Shown here piece by piece: positions 46,074 through 57,630 of a stretch of 64,000 nt of DNA; the first letter of the stretch is position 1, and each line of letters starts with the position of its first letter. Origin of the DNA: Symsagittifera roscoffensis (Eukaryota > Xenacoelomorpha > Acoela > Convolutidae); NCBI RefSeq assembly GCF_963678635.1, contig NC_087064.1, forward strand, positions 18,114,094 through 18,178,093, in the 5' to 3' direction. The notes beneath the pieces were generated by a model. That model was not told the DNA's origin, did no database searches, and saw only the letters and a list, made by a program, of their open reading frames with translations. The position numbers and the translations under genes were made by a program.

Positions 46074-47962
46074 TTGAATGAAGACCCAGTATCGTGGGTG
46101 AATCAGCAGGCGTGTGGGGAAAACGAGTCCATGACGTCGGGATCGGATGACTACTTGGTAATGTCGATAAAAAGGAAGAAAAATGAGACTGAATTAAAGA
46201 TCCCTGGGGCCCGCGTTCAAGTGGAGGTGTCAGGAAGAAGATGTGGTTGTGGATAGATAGTGGATCTCCAGTGACTATCTTCAGCATAAATGACCTAAAA
46301 ACAACGTTAGGAAAAGCAAATATTCAACTACAACCGTCAAAGGAGGAATTTCTGGATTACAACAACAACCGAATAAACATACTAGGGAAGGTGATGATGT
46401 CGCTAAATGGCTGGGCAGCACCAGCGCGAATGTCAGTAATATCCGGAAATCATCAATCAATCCTTGGGCGCGACCTGATGGGCACCCTGGGTCTCGAGCT
46501 AGTTCAAAGGAAGAAAGTGATGGGAATCACAGGGGAAGGGACCAGTCAAGAGGAGGAGGAATACGACGAATTGCAAACATACTTCTGTAAGTTGTACCCA
46601 AATTTATTTAGTAGGATAGGGAAGATCCGGAATGCGAAAGTAAGAGCTGAATTTTTTGAAAATTTGAAGCCCATACAACAAAAAGGGCGTAGGGTGCCAA
46701 TCAGTCTACAAGAAAAGGTGGATAAAGATATTCATTGGCTGATAAATGAAGGACATATCATGAAATTACAAGAGTGCTCAGATAAGTATTTCGTCTCTCC
46801 TATCGTCATTACAGTAAAAAAGGACAGAAGCAGAAAATTAGCACTAGAATCAAGAGAATTGAATAAACAGGTACACAAAAATAAGTACCAGATGCCGAAT
46901 ATTGACGAATTAATTGACGGAGTAAGTCAGATTATTGCGGAGAAAAAATCGGGGAATGTATACTTTACAACATTGGATTTCACATATGCGTACGGACAAG
47001 TCGCATTAGAACAAAAAACAAGCGAGCAATGCAATTTCTCATTAGTCGGCGGAAAATCCACGGGGAGTTATCGTTTTAAAAACGGATTTTACGGACTTAC
47101 GTCAATGCCGGCGGAATTCCAGAAGGTAATAGATAATTTACTGAAGGAGTTCCCCCAGGCTAACGCGTTTATTGATGATATCTTAATTGCTTCAAAAGGA
47201 ACTAAAATCGAACACATTGCGTTAGTGGAAAAGATATTGAAAAAACTGGACGTCTCCAATGTCGCGTTAAAATTGCGAAAATGCGAATTTGCGAAAACTG
47301 AGTGCGAATGGCTTGGATTTCGAATTGGGGAAAGTGGTATAACGCCCTTAGTAAGAAAAACACAAGCTGTAGAAGACTTGAAAACCCCAAAATCTCGAAA
47401 GCAGTTGAAATCCTTGATGGGTTCGTTACATAGCTTACACAAATTTTTACCCAAACTTGCCGAGTTAAGCGCACCGTTAAGGCCACTACTGAGCCAAAAT
47501 AATGATTTTGTTTGGACACCCGTGTGCGAAAATGCGTTCCAACAACTAAAATCGCTTGTAAAAAATATCGTCGAATTACGACATTTCGACATTCACCGTG
47601 AAACTAGAATAATTTGTGACGCTAGCCACGATGGCCTAGGGGCCGTTTTAGAACAGTATGGCGCATCCGGATGGCATCCGATTTCGTTTGCATCTCGTTA
47701 CCTTAATCCGGCTGAAAAAAAATACTCCACAAACGAATTGGAATTACTCGCGGTAGTGTGGGCCACGGAACAATTTCGGAATTATATATACGGTCGGTAT
47801 TTCACAGTGATATCTGATCATAAAGCGCTACTCACATTGTTGAATTCGTCACCAAAAGGAAATAAAACATTTTTCAGTCGCTTAACTCGTTGGTATGATC
47901 ATCTGGTGCCATATAATTTTAAAGTTGAACATCGACAAGGGCCAAAAAATGGGGATGGCTGA
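46074..47962 (+). pseudogene. pol: Pol part 1: protease, reverse transcriptase, RNase H
   Basis: After the gag TAG the same frame stays open to 46256 (protease leader). The protease active site, WIDSGSPVTIF, is in a second frame from 46241, so there is a frame change near 46235. The long frame then carries RT with KLALESRELN (fingers), TLDFTYAYGQVALE, FYGLTSMPAEFQ and the catalytic FIDDILIASKG near 47172. RNase H follows (ICDASHDGLGAVLEQ, ELELLAVVW, ISDHKALLTLL) to 47945. A one-base shift at an A6 run near 47947 ends the frame early, and the expected closing motif (GMADYLSRFP) is in the next frame. Confidence 0.92.
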
Positions 47963-48856
47963 CTATCTGTCTCGGTTTCCGTCCGCAGAGGCACCCGAGA
48001 CGAGCCATTACGATGAAAATTTTACAGTAGCAAAGATAAGAATGATAAACGCGGCGTTGAAGCCTAAGGACAAAATGAAACGTAGGGGTCAAGACGTGAA
48101 CAACATTCAGCGAAAACCGACGGTAGGGGGCGTAAAGTCATGTTTCGACACAACGAAAGCAGTTTCATCCAATGAGAATGTAAGAAAAGACGATTATGCA
48201 AATATTCACCGTGAGCACAAACGCTCAATAGAGGGCGTGTTTACATGCAACCGACGGTTAACCAATTAGCGTCGAGATATTTGCATACCGGAGGAAATAT
48301 GCAAATACCGAAGAACGAGATTCAGACTTTGTTCTCATTGCTTAAATTACAGTAACCAACACAAAAAATTGATTCAATACCCTCGAAACCCTTCCATTTC
48401 AACAAATTACAAGTACAAACCTTCGGTGTCAAAAAATTATAAGTGCGAACCAACCATCTTACAAGATTGCAGTGAAAAGCCACCTACTTTGAAAATTTAC
48501 AGTAGTAAAGATTATAGTGAAAAGCCAGTTACTTTGAAAAAATACAGTAGCAAGTCCGAGAGAAATAACATGAGTAATTCGCCAGAAAAGAATGATCCTC
48601 CAACTTCGACAATAGTCAACACATCAACTAATTCGGGAAATGTTAATCTAAATGTTGTGTTAAACCGCCTAAGTCAACCTCCCAGCGTTAGCTCGGATTC
48701 CGATATTGAAATGATACCACCTGAAAAACTTGATCTGAAAAACTACCACCTGAAAAACTAATTCTAAAAAAACTGGATACAATTATATCTTTTCCACATC
48801 AGTTCCCCGGTTTATCGTACCCACTTGTACAAAATGAAAAATGGATCTATTCCATA
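47945..48856 (+). pseudogene. Pol linker between RNase H and integrase
   Basis: Continues from GMADYLSRFPSAEAPE in another frame to TAA near 48267. It then reopens at about 48369-48761 with short imperfect repeats (NYKYKPSVSKNYKCEP, then two Tyr-Ser-Ser-Lys motifs, DYSEKP) and a Ser/Asp-rich acidic stretch. This linker is low-complexity and poorly conserved in such elements. It carries at least one further stop and a frame change before the integrase. Confidence 0.7.
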
Positions 48857-50659
48857 GTGCCGTCGGATAGTAAAATCGTGAAGAAAGTTGAACACCCGGA
48901 AGTTTTGAATTTAAAATTAATCGAAGCAAACATTGAAAAAGACCCAATTATGAAGACCATCCGAGACAACATCAGAGACAGGAACCCACGAGCAAAGGAG
49001 ATTATTACAAGATTAGGACAATACTACGCCCAGCATTACAACGATTTCGCAGTAAGGGAGAATTGCCTGTGGATGGACGGCCGGTTAGCGATACCGAAGG
49101 ACCTATCATCAGCAATTCTAAATCGTCTCCATTATAACCATCATGGGAGGGATAAGATGTTCGCGGCGGCAAAGGACGTGTGGATTCCCCTTATGCACCG
49201 AAATATCGCGGCCACAGCCAAATACTGCAAAAGTTGTTTAGAAGCAGGTAAAAACCTTAAGCCAGACATTCCCAAAAATGACATGGGGGCAACGTACAAT
49301 CCTAAGGAACCAAATGATTTGGTCCAATTAGACTTCTGGGGTCCAGTAAACTATGTTAGGGGTCGGAAAAAATATGTACTTGTAGCAGTAGATACTTTCT
49401 CGCATTGGCCGTCGGCGTATGTTTGTTCAAGCAACAAATCAAAAAGTGTATTAAAATTCCTAAGGAAGTACATAAATACTCATGGACACCCAAGGAAATT
49501 GCACATGGATCAAGCCACGGGGTTTTTCTCTAACAAAATTCAAAATTTCTGTAACTACGAAGGTATTGAACTTATTAAATCTCCGGTTAGGGACCATCGC
49601 GCAACAGGAATGGTTGAACGGACTATTGGGTCGATAAAAAATTACGTGTTGACTTATCTCCAGGAAAATAAAAACTACTAGTTTGGGGAGATGATCTCCC
49701 GTGCGCTTAGTGCATTACGTTTCGTGCCACACTCTACAACTAAACTAACGCCATTCGAAGCATACCATGGTCGAGAAGCTAATACGGCACTGCGAAACTT
49801 AACGAAAAAATCGTCATTAAAAAACCTAAACTGGAACAATGTCGTTAAACAAAAGTTACCTTGTTTAGACAAGGCGGGAAACCTCCCAGTTGTTGAACTT
49901 ACCCTAGATTGGGAGAAGAGAAGTGACTTAGTGTTCGCCCCTCAAAATAGGAAAGCTCCAATCATGTTGCACGATGACGAGGTAGCGGATCCTAAGGCTC
50001 CGGAAGTTGTGAACCCCAAGGAACTAGGCCCACCCAAGACCCCAACATGGCTGAAAAGGCATAAAGCAAGTTCAACGACGGTGTATCAGAGGACCGGGAA
50101 GACGGATCCAAAAGACCCAAGGAGGTATAAACGTTTGCCATTAAAAATTGACAAAATGACTAAACATACGGTGCAAATGAAACAAGGGTCGTTACTAAGG
50201 CGGAGTGGTGTGTCTTTTAGATCGGCGGCTGAAGAAAGGCTAATTGGGAATAAAAGCGAGGAGTGCACCCCTGGACCGAGTAGAAACGTGACCAGTACAC
50301 CGGCCTCAAACGATTCGAACAAATATAAACGAAAAGCGGAGAAGGACCGGGCCGCAATGGAAAATGCAAGAAAATCAACAAAACAGCGAATAGTTGAATA
50401 CTCGGCGGACGAGAGCGAAGACGACGACGACGAACACGATAGTGAGTGGGAAATCAGACGAAGGGAACCAACCCTAGGTGCGGCGAACGAAGGACAGGAT
50501 GTACCGTCGGTTAGTGGGAACTCACCACGACCCGTCGGTGGAAAACGCAATAAAAATCAGCACGAAACGGCGACGCGAAAATCAACACGGCAGAGACGCG
50601 GAGTTGACAAAATGGGGGGGGGGGGGGGGGTTATGATCCACCGCATAGAACATAAATGA
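48857..50659 (+). pseudogene. Pol part 2: integrase with one in-frame stop
   Basis: The zinc-binding N-terminal domain has the HHCC pattern (LHYNHHGRDKM...CKSC). The core has the D,D(35)E triad: Asp in LDFWGP, Asp 59 residues on in HMDQATGFFS, then 35 residues to Glu in GMVERTIG. An in-frame TAG at 49679-49681 interrupts the core's end; the same frame continues at once to 50659. The C-terminal part has a GRExNTALRNL-type region, a long Pro/Lys-rich tail, an acidic run (ESEDDDDEHDSEWE) and a basic end (RKSTRQRRGVDKM). A G16 run at about 50614-50629 lies at its end and may shift the final frame. Integrase inserts the cDNA into host DNA. Confidence 0.93.
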
Positions 50660-50827
50660 TGGAATCGACAAGACGAGAAAAGGAGAAAAGTAACCTTAAG
50701 AGAGGTTTGGCGGGTGAGAAAACTCAACAAAACTAAAAAACTCAACTAGTACATTTATACAATACAATACAGTAACATAAAGTTGATAAATTTTATCTAC
50801 GCTAAAATTTATTTGTGGTTGCCCGAA

Positions 50828-51078
50828 TGATATAGGGACCAGTTTTGAGTTTATGTAAGTGCTATCAATTCTTCTAGATAGACACCAGTTTGAGTTTATG
50901 TAAGTGCTATCAATTCTTCTTTCTGTCTGGGGACCTGCTATCTTGACCTTGCGATCTCTAATGTCCGATGGGATCTGAAATAAAAGAGTGCAGTAAGATT
51001 TCGATTTGATGCCTAACAGTTTGCCTATAATAAAACTTATTAACAACCTTTTGAATTTCCAAACTTACGACTTTAACA
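50828..51078 (+). repeat. 3' LTR
   Basis: 251 bp. It differs from the 5' LTR by one extra T in the first CCAGTTTGAG block, a G/C change in CTT(G/C)TAGATAG and a G/A change in CTGCT(G/A)TCTTG. The sequence just before it (TTTGTGGTTGCCCGAA) is not a purine run, so the usual polypurine tract is not obvious; a purine-rich stretch lies about 155 bp upstream near 50672. Confidence 0.93.
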
Positions 51079-51240
51079 ATTTTGCCTGCGGCGCAGAAAA
51101 TTTGACATAAATAGGGTCTTTTAAGTGCTTTGGGAGAGCTCGGAAAATCAATTCGGTCGATCAAAAAAAAAAGGTCGATAACATTTTCGAAAACGTTTGA
51201 AAATCCACCCCCATTCGAGAAAATCCTAGATCCGCCCCTA
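51079..51240 (+). mobile_element. CAGGGGCGG MITE, right half
   Basis: Continues the MITE interrupted by the LTR element (ATTTTGCCTGCGGCGCAG, GGGAGAGCTCGGAAAATCA) to its end TAGATCCGCCCCTA. The host duplication GTGATAGA follows at 51241-51248, matching 44489-44496. The last base of the MITE has changed from G to A. Confidence 0.92.
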
Positions 51241-51355
51241 GTGATAGATGTGATCGGCGCGTCCCGTCCCGTTTACTCGAGCAGTTGAATAGAGAAAATC
51301 TTGGTAATGTCTAGAAAAATCAGAAAAATCAAATTGCAACTCCCACTACCCCACC

Positions 51356-51400
51356 CCCCCCCCCACCTCACCTCACCTCACCTCACCTCACCTCACCTAA
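51356..51400 (+). repeat. C-run and (CACCT)n microsatellite
   Basis: A run of about eleven C followed by six to seven CACCT or TCACC units, about 130 bp upstream of the exon at 51531 and inside the same intron as the LTR element. Confidence 0.85.
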
Positions 51401-51530
51401 ACATCAATTTTGTTGCGTAACGAGTGATTTTAAATGGCGACCAAATATGTTTGTCATGACCTCATTGGGTTGCATGCCATTTTATACAGCAATCGGGCAA
51501 TAAGAAAAAATTACTTGTAAAAGCTTACAG

Positions 51531-51742
51531 TTTGGGCCAGAAGGAAAAATTGTCTCAAAAGCCTCCCCCCTCTGCCTTTAGTGGCTTCTACTGCCTCGAG
51601 GCATATGCAACTGATGAGGGTTGGGACGATGAGGAGAATGAGATGTCTGCATGGGAGAGGGAAAGACTCAAAATTCAGTTCACATCTCTCACAGCCCCCA
51701 TGTTCCGCAGTATCAACTTCTTTGTAAACCCAACAACTATAG
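51531..51742 (+). CDS. Exon of the unidentified plus-strand gene
   Basis: Acceptor AAAGCTTACAG, donor ATAG/GTAAGG; one base, 70 codons, one base. The first base completes the codon from 43394. The peptide contains GFYCLEAYATDEGWDDEENE, then WERERLKIQFTSL and RSINFFVNPTTI: acidic first half, mixed second half. C/G-ending codons again dominate. The phase-1 end matches the exon at 61401. No membrane segment is seen. Not recognised as a known family. Confidence 0.75.
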
Positions 51743-51749
51743 GTAAGGA

Positions 51750-53190
51750 ACATAAGACGGCTTTTTTCCCTTCTCCAACCTCCACATTTTGATATTTCTA
51801 CAACTAATTGTAGACTAATTGACATTGATGTTGTTTGCAACTGTAATTTTCTGGTGTCCTTGATCGATAGTCATATCCCCTAATTATTTTAGTTCGACTA
51901 CTAGCGTTGGAGATTAATGTTGTAATTTAATTTTTTAAGCTGATCTCATTTTTTTTGGGCAATCATATGCTTTATAACACATTTAAACACTGATGACGTG
52001 TTTCGAGAATTGTTTTTTCACTACATCTCAGTTAAGTTCATAAAAACTATCAACGTACAACTTGAAATTGCTAAGTGATTCCTATTGATATTTTTTGTGC
52101 TGTCAAAGTTTTCAACTTGATGTGAAAAAAAATCATTTTTATTTTGGCCATAACGTCAATAATAGGTTTGTATCCAAAAGTGTGCAACAATTTAAATTGT
52201 AGTCATCTTCAGCTTCCTATTTTCTTCTATGTTTGTTTTGACGGTAGCAGGACATATTACCCTTTCACATCTTGTCCTCATAAAATTGCTCTATGCCATT
52301 TTAAACTATGCTCCAACTTCTTATCCTATGCTAATTTATCTTAAGCTCAATTGTGTCGCAATTAGTTTTTCTTTTGATGTAATAATTAAAACCCGAATTA
52401 TAAATTTTTAACCAGCACGTGTTCACTCATTTAAGACCAGCTTTTAGGACTCAATTGAGTCGCAAATTCAAGTTAATTGTTGTGAAGACGCAATTTAGCG
52501 CTTTGCCTAAAGAATTTATTTTATCACAATTAACAAAATTTAATACCCCATTTTCACAATTAAGGGTAGGATGAATGCTAAAATTGTTTCATTCTGTGTA
52601 CTTTATTATTCAAAATTGCAACAAAAATGAGCGAGTTTCTTGGAAATTACCGCATCGCACTCTTATAATTGCTGGTCATGAATATAGCAAGAAGCTAGAG
52701 GCAATAAATGGTAACGAACATTGGAAATGCTCAAGGTTTTTGTCACCAAATTTTGGTTTAAGATATTAAAAATGGGGTTTGAGGGTTGCTCTAGGCTGAT
52801 ACGGTTGCGCTCTTTTTGTATTTTTTCTTATAGTTTTGGTTTTTTTACAGGTGTATAGAAACTGTGAAAAGTTGCTTGAATACGGCGTCGGGCCGCCTTT
52901 GGAAAAGTGTTGCTTCAAAACTTCTCGGCGACGTTAAAGTCGTTCATAAAAACCGTTTTTGAGATTTTAGATTTTTCGTTTTCTTCAGTGCTTTCGTTTT
53001 AGTTAAATTTTATGAAAGTTTTTCGCAGCAAAAGTAACATCATCTGCTAGAGGGAGACTTATTAAAATTAGCTGATGGTCTGACCCTAGAGTAAAGTATA
53101 TTTTTCAACTTGAAAAAATTAAAAAGCACGATGATGCTAAGGATTAAAGAGATGAGTTTCAGTTTGATCGTTCAAATGAGTGAAATCATA
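51750..53190. other. Intron sequence, no further exon seen
   Basis: AT-rich, with no splice-bounded coding frame in either strand and no member of the repeat families described here. Confidence 0.4.
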
Positions 53191-53194
53191 ATCA

Positions 53195-53416
53195 CTATTT
53201 TTCGCACATAAAGAGACCACTATATTGGAATACCAGAGAGGGCACTCCCATAAAAGCAAGGTGACAGCTATCACATTTGGCAATAATGAGATTTCCACGA
53301 AGTGAAGCTTTCTCTGGGCGATCGGGCGCACGAACCGTGGCGAACAAAAAAACAGTGCAATTAGCTTTACCATCTCGATCTGCAATAAATAGGGCTCCAA
53401 ATTGACAAAGCAAGCT
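53195..53416 (-). CDS. Probable last exon of an unidentified minus-strand gene
   Basis: Acceptor TTCTTTCTACTTTAG on the minus strand, phase 0, 73 codons to TAG (53197-53195). The peptide is clearly protein-like: FGALFIADRDGKANCTVFLF, VRAPDRPEKASLRGNLIIAK, then a C-x2-C pair (KCDSCHLAFMG) and VFQYSGLFMCEK at the end. The antiparallel position inside the long intron of the plus-strand gene makes it a nested gene or a gene passing through. I do not recognise the family, and upstream exons were not found. Confidence 0.5.
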   Translation of the reverse strand, partial: SLLCQFGALFIADRDGKANCTVFLFATVRAPDRPEKASLRGNLIIAKCDSCHLAFMGVPSLVFQYSGLFMCEK

Positions 53417-54388
53417 CTAAAGTAGAAAGAACTTATGCCCGATGCCGAAAGAGTACTTATTTTTGGCAATTGCGACAACGTAAAGGCTCTTTAGTCTTTT
53501 CCTAGTCAAACCTAGAGTAATTTTTGAATTTCAATAAAAAATTTGACTTTTTGGTGAGTTGATCTTTCAAACTTTTGATTTTAAAACACATGCATTATCC
53601 ACTAAGCTATATCGACTTGTTTTGTTATGACTTTTGCTCATTCAAGAAACAGATACAACTCGCTGCAATTGTAAGTTAGTCAAATGTAATTTTGCTTGTT
53701 CGTGTTTTTATGACATTTTACTTCGTACGAGTTATTTTTAATTGAAATTTGAAATTTTATTCACATGCGGCAACTACTTTATAATCAAAGTTAATGGTTC
53801 TTTGATATCATTTTGAAGATTTTCTACGGAATTCTTCCAAGAGATAGAGTAAATTTTTGTTATAACGAGCGTAAGGTAAACTGGAATAGCTTAAGTTGGA
53901 ACGTAGATTAAAGTGGCAAGGGGTAAATAGGTAAAGGATAAATTGGAATCGGATAAATCGTCATGTAATGGTTTTGACACAGCCCCATTCGCCGAAAAAC
54001 TATGATGTACCGTGCGTTTTTGTCCGAATTATTTTGACTGCCTCAAAAATCAAATAAATTTCAAATAATTAATAACCGGCAGTGTTGCAAAATCGAAATA
54101 AAATTACCTCAAGGTCGAGAAACAATTGTTCTGAGCTATTTCATTTTTAGACCAATTCTCAGCTTCGTCTTACTGAACTTACTTGTTCGACATACCGGAA
54201 AATTCATACAAAAAAGGAATCAGTTACTTATCAATGCCCTGTTGTTCTGACCCATCGATTAATATTTGTTTTGAATTGTAATTTCATGGTTTGGTTTTTG
54301 AAGCGGTTTTTAGAAATGAATGGCCTGCTATCCAAAAAAAAATGAAAGCTGATTTTGCCGGATAAGATAGTTTTTTCTTTTGGTGATT

Positions 54389-54471
54389 TAATAATAATTA
54401 TTATCATAACAATCATAATCATAATAATCATAATCATAATCATTATAACAATCATAATAATTGTGGTTTCT
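54389..54471 (+). repeat. (ATAATC)n-type microsatellite
   Basis: An imperfect run of ATAATC and ATCATA units. It generates a long Ile/Met-only open frame on both strands that is not a gene. Confidence 0.9.
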
Positions 54472-54885
54472 GCGATTCCAGACTCAGTTATTTTGTTGAG
54501 CGAAAATCTTTTAGATTTATCTGTTTTTTTTTCCAATTTACCCCCTAAATGCAAAGCAAATAATTCTATTTTTGCTTTGCATTCAATCCCAACAATGCCT
54601 CTTTCTCTTCATATTTATTTTAGTTCAAAATTATTAAATATCCGGCGTTTGAGATCAGAAATCTTTTTTCTCCAATTTCTCAGCGGATTCCCCTGTTTTT
54701 CAACAAGAAAGTTACTAAACTCTGTTATCAAGTGCACGCTGACGCCCGCATGAGTGGCCAGCCTATTAGCATGTGCGTTGATTAGCAGGCCCAACTAACT
54801 TGTCGATTACCTCTTAAATTTTTTTAACTGGGTGAAATTGAAGTTTTGTTTTTCTGAACATATCATTTTTTTTCTTTTGAATCAG

Positions 54886-55011
54886 CAATCAAAGCAATTA
54901 TCCAATCCAAAAAAAAACAAAAGCTATGTCGCTGGTAATATATTCGATTTACAACCCTTTTCAAAATTTTTGTTAAAAAATGTAGATTTACTTGAATTGA
55001 TTAATACAAAG
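54886..55011 (+). CDS. Possible internal exon, 42 codons
   Basis: Acceptor TTTTTTTTCTTTTGAATCAG, donor AAAG/GTTAGT, phase 0 at both ends. The peptide is Lys/Asn-rich, then NIFDLQPFSKFLLKNVDLLE. Its phases do not fit between 51742 and 61401, so it is not part of that gene. In style and phase it resembles the exon at 5090-5302. Codons are A/T-rich and the exon could be chance. Confidence 0.35.
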
Positions 55012-55182
55012 GTTAGTATTTTTATATTATTTTGAAGTTTTTTCACACCAGACGAAGTAGGTTTTTGGTTGCCCTTTTGTTTCTTGATCGAATTCCTGTT
55101 CAATTACAAAGTCTGTTTGCCACCTAATTTCACAATATCATTTCGTGGGAGTGCTTGGCGTATTGTGCGACATAAAAATAAT

Positions 55183-55488
55183 TGCTCTCTGTTATGACTC
55201 AGAGTAAGAGTAGCAAGGATTAAATGGCTGGGGTTAGATACAGAGATTGAACCTGAGGTGAGAAGTGAGAGTTGAGAACAGTATGGGGTTGTGGACGAAT
55301 GAATTGAGAAAATGAAGAAAATGATATGACAAACTAAGAAAACTACAAAAAAAAAGATTTCTAAATACTGACTATTTATTTAGTTTGTGGTCACTATTTG
55401 ACTTTGTCTGAGTTTAATCAGTTTTGACATCCGCCAGATTAATTTCTCTAATCAATCTGTCTAATCTTGGAAAAGTTTGATGTCAGCA
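55183..55488 (-). repeat. Probable 3' LTR of the broken copia element
   Basis: Read on the minus strand, it begins TGCTGACATCAAAC just after a purine-rich AAGTGGGG (copia LTRs often begin TGTTGACATC-like) and ends ATAACAGAGAGCA. It contains AATAAA. The partner LTR was not found, so the boundaries are inferred. Confidence 0.5.
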
Positions 55489-55499
55489 CCCCACTTACA

Positions 55500-57600
55500 G
55501 TTAATTGGTCTTGTCTAATTCAGGCTACAATCCATCATTGTTTGACGATCTTGATCAACCTTAGCCTTTCTCAGGGCTTTCGATAATAAATTGGCTTTCA
55601 TTATCTCAGTAAGACAATACTGGAGTTCGACAGTCTTATCTTCAAATCTTTCTCGAATTAAAAGGTACTTCACACCGATGTGCACGAAAGAGTTCCTGCA
55701 CATCTTGATGCAGCTCTGGCTGTCCTCCTTGATAACTGTTTGGTCCGCTACTCATCAAGCCCACGTACTTCGCCCAAATATAGAGCATTTTAAACCACTG
55801 ATAATATTGCTTGGTTCACAGCTTCACTGCTAGATATGACTACAATTGTTTGTTTCGCAGAGTTCTAACATATTGTCTCCCCTTTCTTCTACAAATGAAA
55901 GCTGTAGCCCTTAGTTGACCTATCATTCACATCTCCAACCCATTCAGCATCTGCGGATCCCTTCAGTCGCACACAGTCAGCATCTATGGTGTAGTACAGC
56001 TCTAGATCTTAGCTTCTTTTTAATGAAACAGAACTTCCGTTGTAGCCACTTAAGAGTTGAGTCACAGTAGTCAGAATATCCAGCCTTGCTTTCTCCGTTG
56101 TTAAGAAAACTATGATTTCAATGCATTAGTAGAGTTCGGCATTCATGACGCTGCCTCTGCTAACCCGGCTTCAGTGCAGTACTTCTTCAACATTTACGCG
56201 CTGATGTCCACTGCAGTCAGCTAGGTCAAAACTCTTCATCGATGCAGCGTGATTGGTTTACAGTTACTGGCCCAGGTGACTGCTTCAACTGCATCAACTG
56301 GAACCTTTAAATTGCTCCTCTGTCATATGTCTTGAATTGTTTGGAAATAAGGGACCTCATCTTTTCAAATGCTTCTTGACCACTACGTCCAATGATGGCG
56401 TCATCTCCAAAACAGGCACCTAGATTATTACACCCTCTGTTCTTTTACTCTTAAACAAACAGAAACATTGCTGCTTCTAGTAAACCCTTCCTCGAGAACA
56501 GAAGTCCTCAGTATCTGGTAACAACCCTACCTCAGTCCATAGAGACCTCGTTCTAGCAAGCACACTTGGTTGCTACCGCTGCTGAATCCCTCTGGCTGCT
56601 CCGTGTACACTTTTGCTGTTATCAGAGAATGTCCTCGAAAAAATAGTTTCCTCCTCGTTTCAAGTTCACAGGTCTGAGCAAACCACAAATTGAACGCCAG
56701 TCTTTCCACTTGATTGGACTCCTTCACTACATAATGGACTTCCAACCACTCCACTGATCCATCACATTTCGCTTCACAGCAAGAACCCAGCATCAATGAG
56801 TAACCTTGTGGGAGTTTGGTCTATCAAGAAGTGTCCACGTTCCAATGGCTTCTAAAGAGTTCACCTACGAAGCCATGGAAGTCAACCAATGCGTCTTTTC
56901 GGGTACAGGCATAGCTTCAGAGGAGTCTCTTGGCTATTGGACTCCAATATATAAAGCATGAGAGCACGCCATTCCATATCGCCTGAGTGGGCTCCTTGTC
57001 CTAATTATCCTCTGGACTGGAAACTTAGTGGAATGCAGAACCATTGTTTCTCCTTAAACAGTTCCACTTCAAAAACTTTCACTGAATTTACAGTATCAGC
57101 CTCAGTTGACGTGCTGAGTGATTCATTGGTCGTCGTGCTCAATTTTTCAATTTCAATGCATTTCTTGATTGATAGCACCAGCATTTGCATTGCACCAGAA
57201 GGGTTCATCGTTTGTTACGTTTCTTGCTCGCACTACTTGTCTGGTCTCTAGACTCATCAGCAAATAGGCGAGTAGACACCAATTCATCTCTGTGATCATT
57301 TGTTTAATGCTCTGCTATACCATTTTTCGTGTAAGGGGTTTGGACACGGTGAACTGTTGCATCACCTAGGAAGTTATCCTATACTTTCTTCCAAAATCTG
57401 CTATACTTTTGACGTTTACTCACCTCTATCGGTGCTCCATGTTCAGCCGAAAACTTTTGCAACTTCAGAGCATCACTCTTTTTCACCTGGCTGGTACTTG
57501 ACCACTGCCAGCGATTGAATTTGTCAAAGAAACTCCTGACATGCCACGAGATTCTTTGTCAAAGAAACTCATGGCATGTACGCACGCTACATCGAATGGC
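55500..57600 (-). mobile_element. Degenerate Ty1/copia retrotransposon, pol remnant
   Basis: On the minus strand, in order toward lower coordinates: integrase C-terminal-like motifs near 57250-57100 (VVRARNVT, DEPFWC), a polar linker (57208-57005), and reverse transcriptase near 56800-56200 (VKESNQVE, YTEQPEGFSSGSNQVCLLE, RGLYGLR). Then comes RNase H near 56000-55700 (YTIDADCVRLKGSADAEWVG DVNDR-type block) and its end at 55703-55515 (HIGVKYLLIRERFEDKTVEL). The order IN-RT-RH is diagnostic of Ty1/copia. Stops and shifts are frequent, so it is inactive. Confidence 0.85.
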
Positions 57601-57630
57601 ATTGGGTCTTGTTTCACACCGTTCCGTCAT

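Larger units (their letters stand above)
44804..51078 (+). mobile_element. Nearly full-length Ty3/gypsy LTR retrotransposon
   Basis: 6,275 bp. It is bounded by LTRs of 250 and 251 bp (TGATATAG...TTTAACA) and a 4-bp target duplication ATTT (44800-44803, 51079-51082). Removing it restores the MITE consensus CAAGATTTTGCCTG exactly. The LTRs differ by one inserted T and two substitutions, so the insertion is young. Gag with zinc knuckles, protease, reverse transcriptase, RNase H and integrase occur in the Ty3 order. No envelope gene is seen. Despite its youth the reading frame is broken at several places. It lies in the second intron of the unidentified gene, same strand. Confidence 0.95.

Noticed and set aside
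47089-47592. 167-aa open frame on the minus strand
   Set aside because: Lies opposite the reverse transcriptase/RNase H of the gypsy element; it is the antisense shadow of a conserved coding frame.
49691-50659. Envelope gene downstream of integrase
   Set aside because: The frame is the integrase C-terminal region and a charged tail ending RKSTRQRRGVDKM; no signal peptide, cleavage site or membrane anchor.
54231-54753. Ile/Met-rich open frames that look like membrane proteins
   Set aside because: They are translations of the ATAATC microsatellite and change little between frames.
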